Source of the DNA: Opitutia bacterium ISCC 52 | GTDB lineage: Bacteria; Verrucomicrobiota; Verrucomicrobiia; Opitutales; UBA2995 | Assembly (NCBI GenBank): GCA_014529675.2 | Contig: CP076040.1 | Span: 930,001-994,000 of the forward strand | Direction of reading: 5' to 3' | DNA length: 64,000 nucleotides | Shown here: piece after piece, positions 1 through 9,123 of the stretch | Numbering within the stretch: the first letter of the stretch is position 1 | How the letters are laid out: each line of letters starts with the position of its first letter | The notes under the pieces: generated by a model | Told to the model about the DNA's origin: nothing | The model's database searches: none | What the model saw: the letters and a program-made list of their open reading frames with translations, nothing else | Translations under genes and position numbers: made by a program

Positions 1-1
1 T

Positions 2-703
2 GCCATGAACGCGGCCCGAAAAATGTGGACGATTATTCCACCGGAAGTACTCGAAGGAGTCGCTCCCTTTGTCGATCGCTGGATGAGCTAGGTCTACGAT
101 GTTCAAAAACGCTTTGGTCGTTGGGATGATATATTGGCTGAGCCGGCACCTCCTGCCTTTCTGAAAATTACCACCGCACAGTGGCGCGCTCACCGGGCGA
201 TTGCCTGTGCCGCCCAAAAAGATTTTGTGGGTGCCGAAAATGAACAAGCGGAGTTTTTAAAAGCCAAATCAGCTTTACCTGAAGACAGTCCCTTCGGTCG
301 CGATATGGCACGCAAAGTTCTAGATGTGAGCGAACACTTTATTGCTGGAGAAATCGCTTTGCAGAAAGAAGACTGGGAAGGCGCGAGCGAGTGGCTTGAG
401 AAGGCTGCTTCAGTAGAAGATACCTTATCTTATGGTGAGCCTCCACAGTACCTTCAGCCATCCCGTCATACCCTGGGAGCTGTTTACATGAAGGCGGGCC
501 AATTTGCCAAAGCCGAAGCCACTTACCGAAAAGATCTGAAGAAGTGGAAGGGCAATGGATGGTCGCTCTTCGGGTTGAGCCGAGCACTCGAAGCGCAAGG
601 TAAGACTGCCGAAGCCAAACAAGCCCTGCTCGACTATCAGAATTGTTGGTCAGATGCGGATGCGGCGACTACAACCAGTTGCGAGTGTATTCAGAATATT
701 TAG
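2..703 (+). pseudogene. TPR-repeat protein interrupted by an in-frame TAG
   Basis: The open frame enters from the left edge, hits TAG at 89-91 and continues in the same frame to TAG at 701-703. The part after the stop begins VYDVQKRFGRWDDILAEP and carries the features of a family of large TPR proteins: an FGRWD(E)IL segment, repeated helical TPR-like blocks with A/L/Y spacing, the NGWSLFGL block and a Cys-containing tail SCECIQNI. The family is usually over 500 residues, so most of the gene lies outside the window. The only start for the downstream part alone is a TTG at 134, inside the conserved DDILAEP stretch, so it is not a natural start. Family membership is from memory; role unknown, perhaps protein-protein scaffolding. 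The stop may be a real nonsense mutation or a consensus error. Confidence 0.7.
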
Positions 704-757
704 TTTTGTATTGAGAAGAGGAAGATTCGGTTGATATAAACGTCCTTTCTTCTTCCC

Positions 758-2074
758 ATGAATACCCAAACCTCAGTTACTTCCAATCGTCGTTCATTTC
801 TCAAAGGTATCTTAGCGGCCGGGGTGGCTCCGATAGTATTGCCGTCTGGACTTTTAGGGAGTGATGCACCTTCTAATAAAATTACTTTGGGTTTTATTGG
901 CGTGGGTTGGCAAGGGGTAGACCTTAACTTAAACTCGTTTCTCGCAGAAGACGATTGCGTATGCATGACCGTTTGCGATGCCTACATGAGTCGTGCCGAG
1001 TCCGCCAAAAAACTGGTGGATAAGCAGTATGGGAACGAAGACTGCAAGGCGGTCCAGGACTTTCGGGAAATCATTGACGATCCGAAGATTGATGCGGTTG
1101 TCATCTCTACGCCCGACCATTGGCACACCACTATGTCGCTCATGGCTCTTGAGGCTGGTAAGCATGTCTTTTGCGAAAAGCCTACCTACTCGATCGGGGA
1201 AGGTCGAGTGCTTGCCGATGCGGTGAAAAAGAGCGGGAAGATGTTTTCCACGGGCTTGGAAGACCGGTCCCTCATTCATTATCACCGAATGGTGGAGTGG
1301 GTTAGGAATGGTGCCATCGGAGATTTGCATCACATGGATGTGGGCGTTCCTGAGGGAGCCATTCATCCTTATGAGGAAGAGGAGGCTATTCCGGATGATC
1401 TCAACTGGAAGCTATGGCTCGGACCCGCACCTTATCATCCATATACGGCTACACGGACGGAGCCTATGCACTGGCGTTACATCCGCGACTACTCCACGGG
1501 TATCATAACGGATTGGGGCGCTCACCTGGTAGACACCGCACAGTTTGCAGCCAATGACCCGCACAAATGTGCTATAGAAGTAAAAGGATCCGCGGTGCCC
1601 TCCCCGGAAAAGGCGCAATCGAATATCCCTGCTAATTACGATCTTCATTATCGTTATTCGAATGGCATTACTATGCAGCTGCACAATGTTTCCAAAGAAG
1701 AAGGATTGGCCGCCAACGTCTACGTGAGATTTTATGGATCTAAAGGTTGGGTATCGGTAACCGGCTGGCGCGGCCAGTTTGGTGCCAGCGACGAGAACTT
1801 ACTTCGGAAGAGGTATCCCGAAAAATTAAACAAACACGTTCCGTTACCCGCTCGGGAACATCCGAATTTTCTGGCCTGTATTCGTTCGGGAGAAGACCCC
1901 ACCTACCCAGCAGAAACCTTGCACCAACTCAGCACGACCCTGCATATGGGAGTCATCGCCGCTGATTTGGGACGAGGCCTCACATGGGATCCCAAAAAAG
2001 AGCGCTTCAAGAATGACAAGGAGGCGAACTCGAAGCTGACTGTGAAGTTTCACGACGACTGGAAACGCGCCTAG
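758..2074 (+). CDS. Tat-exported Gfo/Idh/MocA family oxidoreductase
   Basis: A 438-residue NAD(P)-dependent oxidoreductase of the Gfo/Idh/MocA family. The N-terminus NRRSFLKGILAAGVAPIVLP is a twin-arginine signal, so it acts outside the cytoplasm with a pre-bound cofactor. The Rossmann nucleotide loop GFIGVGWQG lies near residues 43-52, the conserved EKP (E140-K141-P142) sits at the active-site edge, and WRYIRDYSTG belongs to the C-terminal alpha/beta domain. Such enzymes act on sugars and inositols, including hydrolysis through transient oxidation (as in GH109). The substrate cannot be read from sequence. The enolase-superfamily gene downstream points to sugar or sugar-acid catabolism. It ends in TAG. 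Function at family level is secure, specificity unknown. Confidence 0.92.
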   Translation: MNTQTSVTSNRRSFLKGILAAGVAPIVLPSGLLGSDAPSNKITLGFIGVGWQGVDLNLNSFLAEDDCVCMTVCDAYMSRAESAKKLVDKQYGNEDCKAVQDFREIIDDPKIDAVVISTPDHWHTTMSLMALEAGKHVFCEKPTYSIGEGRVLADAVKKSGKMFSTGLEDRSLIHYHRMVEWVRNGAIGDLHHMDVGVPEGAIHPYEEEEAIPDDLNWKLWLGPAPYHPYTATRTEPMHWRYIRDYSTGIITDWGAHLVDTAQFAANDPHKCAIEVKGSAVPSPEKAQSNIPANYDLHYRYSNGITMQLHNVSKEEGLAANVYVRFYGSKGWVSVTGWRGQFGASDENLLRKRYPEKLNKHVPLPAREHPNFLACIRSGEDPTYPAETLHQLSTTLHMGVIAADLGRGLTWDPKKERFKNDKEANSKLTVKFHDDWKRA

Positions 2075-2104
2075 GCGAAAGTCGGTTTTCCACCATTATA
2101 AAAT

Positions 2105-2204
2105 GTAGCCACGGTCGTAAGACTGTGGAAATTCTAAAACAACGGTCGACGCTGTCACCAGCGTCGCTACTAACTGGGTAGCCGCCACAGTGACAACACT
2201 GTGG
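2105..2204. repeat. Cluster of three short hairpins with GTAGC borders
   Basis: Three consecutive 8-bp stems with 4-nt loops occupy the gap between two genes: 2109-2128 (CCACGGTC, loop GTAA, one G-T wobble), 2147-2166 (CGACGCTG, loop TCAC) and 2185-2204 (CCACAGTG, loop ACAA). Each stem is bordered by GTAGC or its complement GCTAC (2105-2109, 2166-2170, 2179-2183). No T-run follows, so these are not ordinary terminators. They look like small dispersed palindromic units; a related one is at 3624-3646. Confidence 0.6.
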
Positions 2205-2292
2205 GCCTTGTCCCTGAGCTTAGGCTGTTGACGGATTTTCGCAAATGCGTTTAAACTGCTTACCTCCAAGAATTACCCCGAATATCAATCCC

Positions 2293-3560
2293 ATGAATAG
2301 ACGTACCTTTCTTCGCAATCTTGCCTACACTGTTCCGACGGCCGCCGTATTACCTCACTTTACATCACTGGCGGCCAAGGAGGCTAAATCGGTGAAAATC
2401 ACAGATGTGAAATGTGTCCTGACCATGCTGAACTTCCGGGTCAGTCCCTTGGTGAAAATTGAGACCGATGCAGGGATTGTGGGTTATGGTGAATGTCACC
2501 ACGACAAAAATGTCTTGGGCGCTAAGGATATCGTGCTGAATGTCTGTAAACCGATTCTCCTAGGGCAGGATCCATTCGATCTCGAGCGGCTTGTATTCAA
2601 AATGTCGACACGAACGTCCTACTACGGAGGAAACCACGGGGTGGCTACGCATGCGATTACTGGCGTCGAATTCGCCATGTGGGATATTATCGGAAAGGTC
2701 ACAGGGCAACCCGTTCATAAATTACTCGGTGGTGGTTCGCACGTAGATCAGGTTCGAGCCTATGTTTCCGGTGGCCCCAGGGATAAATTGAACAAGGATG
2801 ACTGCGCGGAATATGCTGATCGGATGCACTCCGGTGGGTGGACAGCCGGTAAGATAGGTATCACCCGCGATCAAAGATGGAACCAGTTAGATAATCGTCG
2901 CATCTCCAACAGGGAGCTGGACGAGAATGAGGAAGGCTACGCCAATGTGCGTGAGCGGTGGGTCGCGACTTTGATATCGCTGTTCATTGTCATTGGGAAT
3001 TTGATTTTGATTCCGCCCTGCGGCTGGCACGTGCCGTTGAGCCTATTCGGGCATGGTGGATGGAAGATCCGTTACCCATTGAATTCAATGAGCAATGGGT
3101 GCGGCTGACCGAGCAATCCCCAACACCCATTCTGTGTGGTGAAAATTTATATGGTCGAGCCGACTTCCGTCCCTTTATCGTGCACGGTGGAGTGCACATG
3201 ATCGAAATCGATGTGGCCATGTCGGGTGGATTGTTGGAAGCCAAGAAGATTGCCGACCTGGCCGAGACCTACTTTATCCCTGTCGCCACCCACAATGTGG
3301 CAGGACCGATCGCAACCATTTGCTCGGCTAACTTTGCTGCGTCGGTGCGGAAGTTTCTCGACCACGAAGTATTTCTCCGGTCAGAGAAGAATCAACGTGG
3401 TGAAGGGGTCAACGGTGATCCGGACGTACTGGGTTACGACAAACCCATGACCAAAAATGGACACATCCAGCTCAGCGATCGCCCCGGATTTGGTATCGAA
3501 CTCAACGAGGAACTTATCAAAGGTAAATACCTGGTCGATGGCGAGGATTGGTGGGATTGA
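2293..3560 (+). pseudogene. Enolase-superfamily (mandelate racemase/muconate lactonizing) gene, frameshifted
   Basis: The first frame starts at ATG 2293 with a Tat-like signal (NRRTFLRNLAYTVPTAAVLP) and covers the capping domain and half of the barrel. At about 2955 the reading must shift by one base: cgtgagcggtgggtcgc would restore VREAVGRDFDIAV if one G were present after gag. The second frame (to TGA 3558-3560) holds the metal-binding and acid/base residues: the DIAVHCHW strand, the Glu of MEDPLP and the Glu of CGENLY. Joined, the product is about 422 residues, slightly long for the family because of the export signal. Enzymes of this type dehydrate acid sugars or racemise/lactonise carboxylates through an enolate bound to Mg2+. 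An upstream in-frame start (2245) lacks signal-like sequence. It is either a pseudogene or contains a one-base deletion error. Confidence 0.85.
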
Positions 3561-3623
3561 GTTTGTTTCTTCCTCCTCCACTTAGCTAACAGTTTGCTCT
3601 GGTGGAATTGACAGACATGCCGA

Positions 3624-3646
3624 GTAGCGACCGTGGAAACGCGGTC
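3624..3646. repeat. GTAGC-bordered hairpin (GAAA tetraloop)
   Basis: GTAGC at 3624-3628 is followed by a 7-bp stem GACCGTG / CGCGGTC (3629-3646, one G-T wobble) with a GAAA tetraloop. It has the same plan as the units at 2105-2204. The remaining bases to 3831 contain another weak GC-rich inverted repeat (around 3676-3694) and no supported gene. Confidence 0.5.
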
Positions 3647-3831
3647 GAAGTTTGGATTTTTGTTTAATAGGGCAGGGACGGACCGCCGGGCCGTCTGCGT
3701 ACAGTTCTGAACGGCGCCCTCGGCGTGTACAGACCTGTGACAAAGGTAACAAGTGTTCGGAGACATGGGTAACAGTTTTGACGGCCTTGCGAAGGTGTTC
3801 TATCGCCTTGGCCCTACCTTTGAGAAGCCTA

Positions 3832-4746
3832 CTAACCTTCCCCCCGAAAATAACCCCGCTGGCGCATCATAACCCGGTGTAGGCCTGGGTGTTTTTCGAA
3901 CGGTGCGCGACCATGCAGCCAGAAGTGATTATTGAGAACGACTAACTGATCGGTGGGTAAGGGAAGTGACACTACTGACGAAGAGGTCTCCATTGAATCA
4001 CAAAGGTCTTTCAGAAAGCGACCTTGTTGAAGCGTGTCAGGGTAAACAAATTGGTCGATGAAGCACACGCAGGGCTTTCCCTCTCGTTCGTAGAAAATAG
4101 GTTTCTTGACGGTGATGGGGTAGTTCTTACTGGGAGGAGATTTGTAGGAGATAGGGACCGAAGCCACCGGGTCCTGTAGAAAGCGATCGAGCTCATTCCA
4201 GTCATCCAGGTGCAGCAATCGCGAATCACCGCCTTCGGCATACTGCTCATCCATCTTCATCATGAGTATCCAGTCGGTGGGTTCCTTTACGTAGGTGCCG
4301 TCGGTATGCAGGGTGAATGTTCGGTAAGCTTGCCGTAGATAAGAGTCACTTTCATCGGTGTCCTTAACGGTGAAGCAGGCGTAGAAATTATTTGTCATGT
4401 CATCGAAGTTCGGCAGTCCGATGAGATGGGAAATAGCAGTTCCAAGAGCGACCTGTTGGTGTATCGATTCAAGCGGCCGTGTCATCTTTAAGGTAAAGGC
4501 GCCCGTTTCACGATCATGGATGATGTCGTGGATCCGTTGAGCGAAAGCGGTGCCAACGGCATCCTGTAAACAATCGGCGGCAAACGATCTCAGATAGGGT
4601 ATGTAGGAGAGGCTTTCCTCGCTAAGGTCGCTTGTCGCGTCGAGAAATCGTTCCACTGCATTCTCATCCAAAGTTATTTGAAACATGCGATGATGCATCG
4701 GATGCGGAATGATCGTGCACTGCATGTTTGATTCACAGGTCTCCAT
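3832..4746 (-). CDS. glaH: Glutarate 2-hydroxylase (CsiD/GlaH), Fe(II)/2-oxoglutarate oxygenase
   Basis: A 304-residue protein that matches the CsiD family along its length. The family hydroxylates glutarate to L-2-hydroxyglutarate using O2 and 2-oxoglutarate, in lysine/cadaverine breakdown through glutarate. Visible hallmarks are H147-x-D149 in LHTDGTY, the following DWILMMKMDEQ and LLHLDDW blocks, the distal His in FWLHGR (H278) and the MRQRGYF end with the 2-oxoglutarate-binding Arg region (residues 294-300). Length is close to the 325 residues of the E. coli enzyme. In enterobacteria it sits next to lhgD/lhgO and gabDTP; none of these is here, so it is an orphan. No signal peptide; cytoplasmic. 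The start ATG at 4746 or the internal Met at residue 8 are both possible. Confidence 0.88.
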   Translation of the reverse strand: METCESNMQCTIIPHPMHHRMFQITLDENAVERFLDATSDLSEESLSYIPYLRSFAADCLQDAVGTAFAQRIHDIIHDRETGAFTLKMTRPLESIHQQVALGTAISHLIGLPNFDDMTNNFYACFTVKDTDESDSYLRQAYRTFTLHTDGTYVKEPTDWILMMKMDEQYAEGGDSRLLHLDDWNELDRFLQDPVASVPISYKSPPSKNYPITVKKPIFYEREGKPCVCFIDQFVYPDTLQQGRFLKDLCDSMETSSSVVSLPLPTDQLVVLNNHFWLHGRAPFEKHPGLHRVMMRQRGYFRGEG

Positions 4747-4814
4747 GATTGCAATGTTACTGAGGCTCGTTGAAATTGTTCAATAATTTCTTTGTTCGGT
4801 CTTCGCCCGGATGA

Positions 4815-5066
4815 GGCCCGAAAACTGGATTATTCTCGAGGGAGTGTCTGCTCGCTTCCACTCCGAAAGATGGTAAATCTCAATTCTTCCTGAATGAACT
4901 TCCCGATTTAAAAGCCAACGAGTGGACCAAGTTGCACTATATCGAAGTCATTGGTTCTTCTTACCCCGGAGTTAAAGCAACGAAGCACTTTATTTTTTCA
5001 AATGGTGCCCAGGTATTTACTCGGCAGGAGGCTCAGCAAGAGCGGCGTAAACAAAGAAGACGTTAA
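4815..5066 (+). pseudogene. Unidentified 3' gene remnant
   Basis: An open frame of 83 codons after TGA 4812-4814 lacks a plausible start, ends at TAA 5064-5066, and reads like coding sequence: SQFFLNELPDLKANEWTKLH, then YIEVIGSSYPGVKATKHF and a basic tail QQERRKQRRR. The family is not recognised. It looks like the C-terminal end of a lost gene lying between glaH and the palindrome at 5087. It could be a chance open frame, but the residue composition argues against that. Confidence 0.3.
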
Positions 5067-5086
5067 AACGGAGGATGTAAATTTGA

Positions 5087-5157
5087 TTGTAGGAGGTGGC
5101 TTGCTGCCGAATGCATGTCCCAGAGGGTTCGAATCGGCAGCAAGCCACCTCCTACAA
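5087..5157. repeat. Perfect 24-bp inverted repeat, REP/BIME-like
   Basis: Arms at 5087-5110 and 5134-5157 are perfect reverse complements (core TAGGAGGTGGCTTGCTGCCG) separated by 23 bases. The arm resembles the GTAGGAG-type REP units mobilised by REP-associated tyrosine transposases in other bacteria. No transposase is in the window. It lies between the remnant at 4815-5066 and the 3' end of the DUF1592 gene at 5178; no T-run follows on either strand, so a terminator role is less likely. Confidence 0.7.
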
Positions 5158-5177
5158 AGCTAATTCAAAACCGATCA

Positions 5178-7592
5178 CTAGTTCTGAGCCAAATCCTTGT
5201 TTCCTAGCTCTCCACGGAAAAGTGGGCTCGTGCAGATATCCACGATGAGTTCTTTGAAGCCGTCCTTACTTTTGAAGTTGGCTTCGGCAATATCGTCGGC
5301 AGCAAACCGTTCACGAAAAGTGAGCGGATAGCCAAGCGCGTAGGTGAATAGCTTCTCTGTTAGGGCTCTTGTAAATTGATCCGTGCGGTCCACGAGGATT
5401 TGTTTCATTTCCTCGGCCCCATCGAATTGATGGCCTGGGATCGCTCCACGTGCATCAATGAGCTGTTTGTTTCTATAGAGGTCTCGAAATTTTCCTACCG
5501 CATCGAAGTGCTCCAGGCTGAGACCCCAGGGATCGATCTTCTGGTGACAATCATTGCAGGTCTCTACTTCGCGGTGCTTCGCCAGCATTTCAGGAATGGT
5601 GGTGCTGCCGCGCACATCCGGGTCGATCGGTTCTACATCGGGTGGGGGCGGAGATGGCGGATTGCCTAATAACTTTTCCAGAATCCAAACTCCGCGAATC
5701 ACCGGTGAGGTGCGGGTGCCGTTCGATGTGATCTTCAGAATACTAGCCTGACCCAGCAAGCCACCGCGTGGTATGTTACGAGGTATTTTAACCGGACGGA
5801 ACTCGTCACCCTTCACGCCTTGAATTCCGTAGTGAGAGGCCAATCGTTCATTGATCATGACAAACTTGGAATCGAGAAAATTGGATACGGGCAGGTTCTT
5901 TGTTAGAACACGTTCAAAGAAAGCTTCGCTCTCCTTTTGCATCAGTTGCTCCAGTAAAGGATCATAGTCCGGATATAACTTGGGGTCGGGACGCATGAGC
6001 TCTATGTGTCTCAGTCCCAACCATTGTTCGGTAAAGTCCTGGACGAATCGCTCCGCCTTATCATCGGCCAGCATACGTAAGACTTGTTTACGCAGAACGC
6101 GTGGCTTTAGCAGCTCCCCTGATTTTGCCAGCTCAAGTAAGGTTTCGTCGGGTATGGAATTCCAGAGAAAGAACGAGAGTCGACTGGCCAGTGCCCAGAC
6201 ATCGCTGCCGTCACCTGAATCATAGCTGAATAGAAAACGGGGAGAAACTAGAACGCCCTCGACTACGTTGCGCATGGATTCCTCTGGTGTGAATCCGCGC
6301 TCAAGGCCCACTTGGTAAAGCTCGATAAAACTTGCCAGGGTGGATTCGGGGACGGGACGACGGAATGCTTTAAAAAGGAAATCCGATATCCTGCTCTCAA
6401 CGGAGTCATTTGAGGATAACAAGTCTTGGTGAGCCTTAGGTGGCCAGCTTGGGATGAGGGGCCCCTCTACTTCGATCTCCTTAACGTAGAGTAGGTCGGC
6501 AACGTTGCGTTCCTCGTCTCCAACCTTGGCTTTAGGAGAACGATTTAGTACTGCTGCCGATGCATAATGAATCATGATGTTCTCACCTTTTGTCAGTCGC
6601 ACGACCACTTCATCGGTTTGCATTTCAGCACCGGTGTAAAAGTGCCCTACACGTCGGCCGGGAACAGAGGCAGCGTCCATGTGGCGAGCTTCTGATGCCT
6701 GGATGCTGACTATGGAGACGAGTCGCGGCTCATCATTGGGGATGCGATCCCGAGTCTTCATGTTCTTTTGGTAGGACTCGCTCAGGTATTCATATTCGAC
6801 ACCTTCGTCCTCCAGAACGGTTCTAAAATCGTGAGCAAATGATTTTACTGTTACGCGGTAGGTGCCATCTTGGGGCACGACCCAGTCCTTAGGCCACATG
6901 ACGTATTTTCGGTCACGGCTTGAAGCGGTTACGATCAGGTCGCCACGTTCCTCGACGTTATATCCGTGTCCTATAGTATCCAAAGTATAACTACGCTTTG
7001 AACGAATATCATCGCTGGTTGCAATCGTATGTTTAGCTACCTTTTGAGCATTGTCCTGTAGGTTGAGTACCATCTCAGGATTAGCATCCAGTGTGACTGC
7101 CAAGCTATCAAAGCCATCAATTTCCGCATCGGGCGGGAGATTGGTCGAGAGCAACTGGTCAATCCCCAGTAAATCCTCAACGGCATTGTCCAAAGCGCTA
7201 TGGCTTAATCGTCGAATGGCGATTCGTCCTCCACCTTGCATCTTTTCCGCTGCTTTTCGGAGTTCACCATCGATCGAGTCAATCAATGCAGAAATATCTT
7301 CAATGGGTGGGCGGGGTTCCTCTTCGGGAGGCATGTCGCCCAGTTTGAGAATGTCGGTCACATCCTGCCACATTACTGCGACTTCGGCATCTTCGAAGTC
7401 GAAGCTCAGTGTATCCAGTCGAATGTCACCTTTCTGCTTTTTATCATCGTGGCATTTATAACAATGCTCTTGCAGAAAGTGAGTGGCTGAGGATTTAAAG
7501 TCTTCGTTGGCCGAGAGACCGTGGGTTATCCCGAGCGTAAGTGCTCCAATTCCCAAAGAAATCCAGGACTTAATAGTCGTCGGCATCGTCAA
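5178..7592 (-). CDS. DUF1592/DUF1588/DUF1585 haem-type planctomycetal cytochrome-like protein
   Basis: An 804-residue exported protein. After a hydrophobic signal (residues 8-28) comes a c-type haem motif C44-Y-K-C47-H48 in HCYKCHDDKKQKGDIRLD, then the DUF1587-like block (RIAIRRLSHSALDNAVEDLL), a carbohydrate-binding-like middle part, and the DUF1592-DUF1588-DUF1585 region with a second CxxCH (CNDCHQKIDPWG) about a hundred residues from the end. These modules are typical of Planctomycetes and Verrucomicrobia and pair with DUF1552 proteins. Biochemical function is not established; extracytoplasmic electron transfer linked to polymer degradation is a common guess. It follows the DUF1552 gene after 16 bp on the same strand, so they are co-transcribed. 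Confidence 0.92.
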   Translation of the reverse strand: MTMPTTIKSWISLGIGALTLGITHGLSANEDFKSSATHFLQEHCYKCHDDKKQKGDIRLDTLSFDFEDAEVAVMWQDVTDILKLGDMPPEEEPRPPIEDISALIDSIDGELRKAAEKMQGGGRIAIRRLSHSALDNAVEDLLGIDQLLSTNLPPDAEIDGFDSLAVTLDANPEMVLNLQDNAQKVAKHTIATSDDIRSKRSYTLDTIGHGYNVEERGDLIVTASSRDRKYVMWPKDWVVPQDGTYRVTVKSFAHDFRTVLEDEGVEYEYLSESYQKNMKTRDRIPNDEPRLVSIVSIQASEARHMDAASVPGRRVGHFYTGAEMQTDEVVVRLTKGENIMIHYASAAVLNRSPKAKVGDEERNVADLLYVKEIEVEGPLIPSWPPKAHQDLLSSNDSVESRISDFLFKAFRRPVPESTLASFIELYQVGLERGFTPEESMRNVVEGVLVSPRFLFSYDSGDGSDVWALASRLSFFLWNSIPDETLLELAKSGELLKPRVLRKQVLRMLADDKAERFVQDFTEQWLGLRHIELMRPDPKLYPDYDPLLEQLMQKESEAFFERVLTKNLPVSNFLDSKFVMINERLASHYGIQGVKGDEFRPVKIPRNIPRGGLLGQASILKITSNGTRTSPVIRGVWILEKLLGNPPSPPPPDVEPIDPDVRGSTTIPEMLAKHREVETCNDCHQKIDPWGLSLEHFDAVGKFRDLYRNKQLIDARGAIPGHQFDGAEEMKQILVDRTDQFTRALTEKLFTYALGYPLTFRERFAADDIAEANFKSKDGFKELIVDICTSPLFRGELGNKDLAQN

Positions 7593-7608
7593 AGTTTTCA
7601 GATGTTAA

Positions 7609-8877
7609 TTACGCCAACTCGTGATTGAGATTGCCGGTGCTGTTTGCGAATTGGTTGATGTCGATACCTGCTTGTTGTAGCATGGTGACATAAAGATTAC
7701 ACAATGGCACTGTGTCTTCTTTGTAGATGAGATCCTTGCCGTGGTTGAGTCCGCCACCGGCGACCATGATGGGCAGATTCTTGTTGGAGTGGGAGCTTCC
7801 GTTTCCGAGTCCGCTTCCAAATAGGATTTGTGTTCGGTCAAACAATGAGGCCCCGCCATCATCAATACCCTTTAGGCGGTCGATGAAATTGGACACACAA
7901 GTCATGTGCATCTGCTCGATCTTGATCAACTCTTCTAAGACGTTCGGATCTTTACCGTGGTGAGACTGACCGTGATAACCAGACAGCTGTTCGCCATTGA
8001 GAATGATGGGGAGTCCACCTGCGGGTAATTCAAAAGACACCACTCGAGTCGAGTCATGTTGAAGTGCCAATGCTGCCAGTTCGAACATGAGTTGCAGGTT
8101 CTCGTGGAAAGTCGTTGGGCGTTCGGTCAGTGGTGGAACACCAGGCTTCGGTGTATTCACCCATTGCTGTTGGCGCTTGATGCGTTTTTCAACATCGCGA
8201 ATCGATGTGAAATAGGAATCGACCTTTTCGCGGTCCTCGTAGCCGATTTCCTTTTGAAGCGACTTGGCGTCTTGAGCAACGATGTCGAGGACGCTGCGTT
8301 TTAGGTCCATCGCCTTGCTCGCTTCCTTCGGATTGAGGTCGCTCACAAAGAGTCTTTCGAAAACTTTGGTGGGATCCGCTTCTGGCAAAAGGGGAACGCC
8401 GTTTTGGTCCCAGGAAAGGGTTTGAGTGGGTTTACCTTCGGATGCTCCTAATTGCAGTGAATGAAAGCGGCTATCCTTACTTAGATGCTTCGCGGCCAAT
8501 TGATCGAGCGTGATCGTGTTGCGAACCATGACTGACTCGCCAATGTATTCCGGTTGATAGACCCCAGACAGGAAAGAAGGCGTTCCTTTGTGGCCACCCT
8601 GAATGCCATGGTCGACTCCCGAAACGACGCTGAAGTCGCTCCGGTGCTTCATCATGGGTTCGAGTAGCTTCGGAACACGGTTGCCGTCTTTGGTCGGATG
8701 CCACTCACCTGGATACATGCCCAGGAAAGTGCCCACAGTGACCAGGCGTTTTCTAGGTTCTGCAATCGACTTGGCCGCTGCCAAAGGCATGGGCAGTGAA
8801 TTCAGAAATGGAAGTGCCATCAAGCCTCCCGCATTGCGCAGGAACTGACGTCTATTGAAGTAGAGTAGATTTCTCAT
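7609..8877 (-). CDS. DUF1552 domain protein with Tat signal
   Basis: A 422-residue DUF1552 protein. The start NRRQFLRNAGGLMALPFL is a twin-arginine signal, and the body has family marks: the early KRLVTVGTFLGMYPGEWHP block, SVVSGVDHG, the SLQLGASEG strand, a central helix pair (YEDREKVDSYFTSIRDVEKR) and the C-terminal GSGLGNGSSHSNKNLP block with GGGLNHGKDL. DUF1552 is distantly related to the alkaline-phosphatase-like DUF1501 group; activity is unknown. It is upstream of the DUF1592 gene in one operon. A second copy of this module, with reversed gene order, is at 61730-64000. Confidence 0.92.
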   Translation of the reverse strand: MRNLLYFNRRQFLRNAGGLMALPFLNSLPMPLAAAKSIAEPRKRLVTVGTFLGMYPGEWHPTKDGNRVPKLLEPMMKHRSDFSVVSGVDHGIQGGHKGTPSFLSGVYQPEYIGESVMVRNTITLDQLAAKHLSKDSRFHSLQLGASEGKPTQTLSWDQNGVPLLPEADPTKVFERLFVSDLNPKEASKAMDLKRSVLDIVAQDAKSLQKEIGYEDREKVDSYFTSIRDVEKRIKRQQQWVNTPKPGVPPLTERPTTFHENLQLMFELAALALQHDSTRVVSFELPAGGLPIILNGEQLSGYHGQSHHGKDPNVLEELIKIEQMHMTCVSNFIDRLKGIDDGGASLFDRTQILFGSGLGNGSSHSNKNLPIMVAGGGLNHGKDLIYKEDTVPLCNLYVTMLQQAGIDINQFANSTGNLNHELA

Positions 8878-8996
8878 TAGAGATCCTTGAAAATATTCTA
8901 ACAGGCTTTACCTTACCATTACCTTATCGGATATGAAAACATATTCCAAACTAGGTAAAAAAGGGTCGTTTCACTCGGAATTTACCCGAATTTCTG

Positions 8997-9091
8997 CAAT
9001 TGCGGGCTAGACCTTATTCACACTTCGAGGGACGTTCTTGCCCTACCTATTGAGATTTGTGCTCGGATTCGTACAATTGCGGCTAGACCTT
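8997..9091. repeat. Short direct repeat in the 8878-9123 intergenic region
   Basis: CAATTGCGGGCTAGACCTT (8997-9015) recurs as CAATTGCGGCTAGACCTTT (9074-9092), one base shorter in the G-run. The copies lie between the divergent DUF1552 and agarase-like genes. They could be paired operator half-sites or an intergenic repeat; no other promoter element is certain. Confidence 0.4.
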
Positions 9092-9123
9092 TCGAACTTC
9101 AAACCGCTAGATTGAATGAGTCG

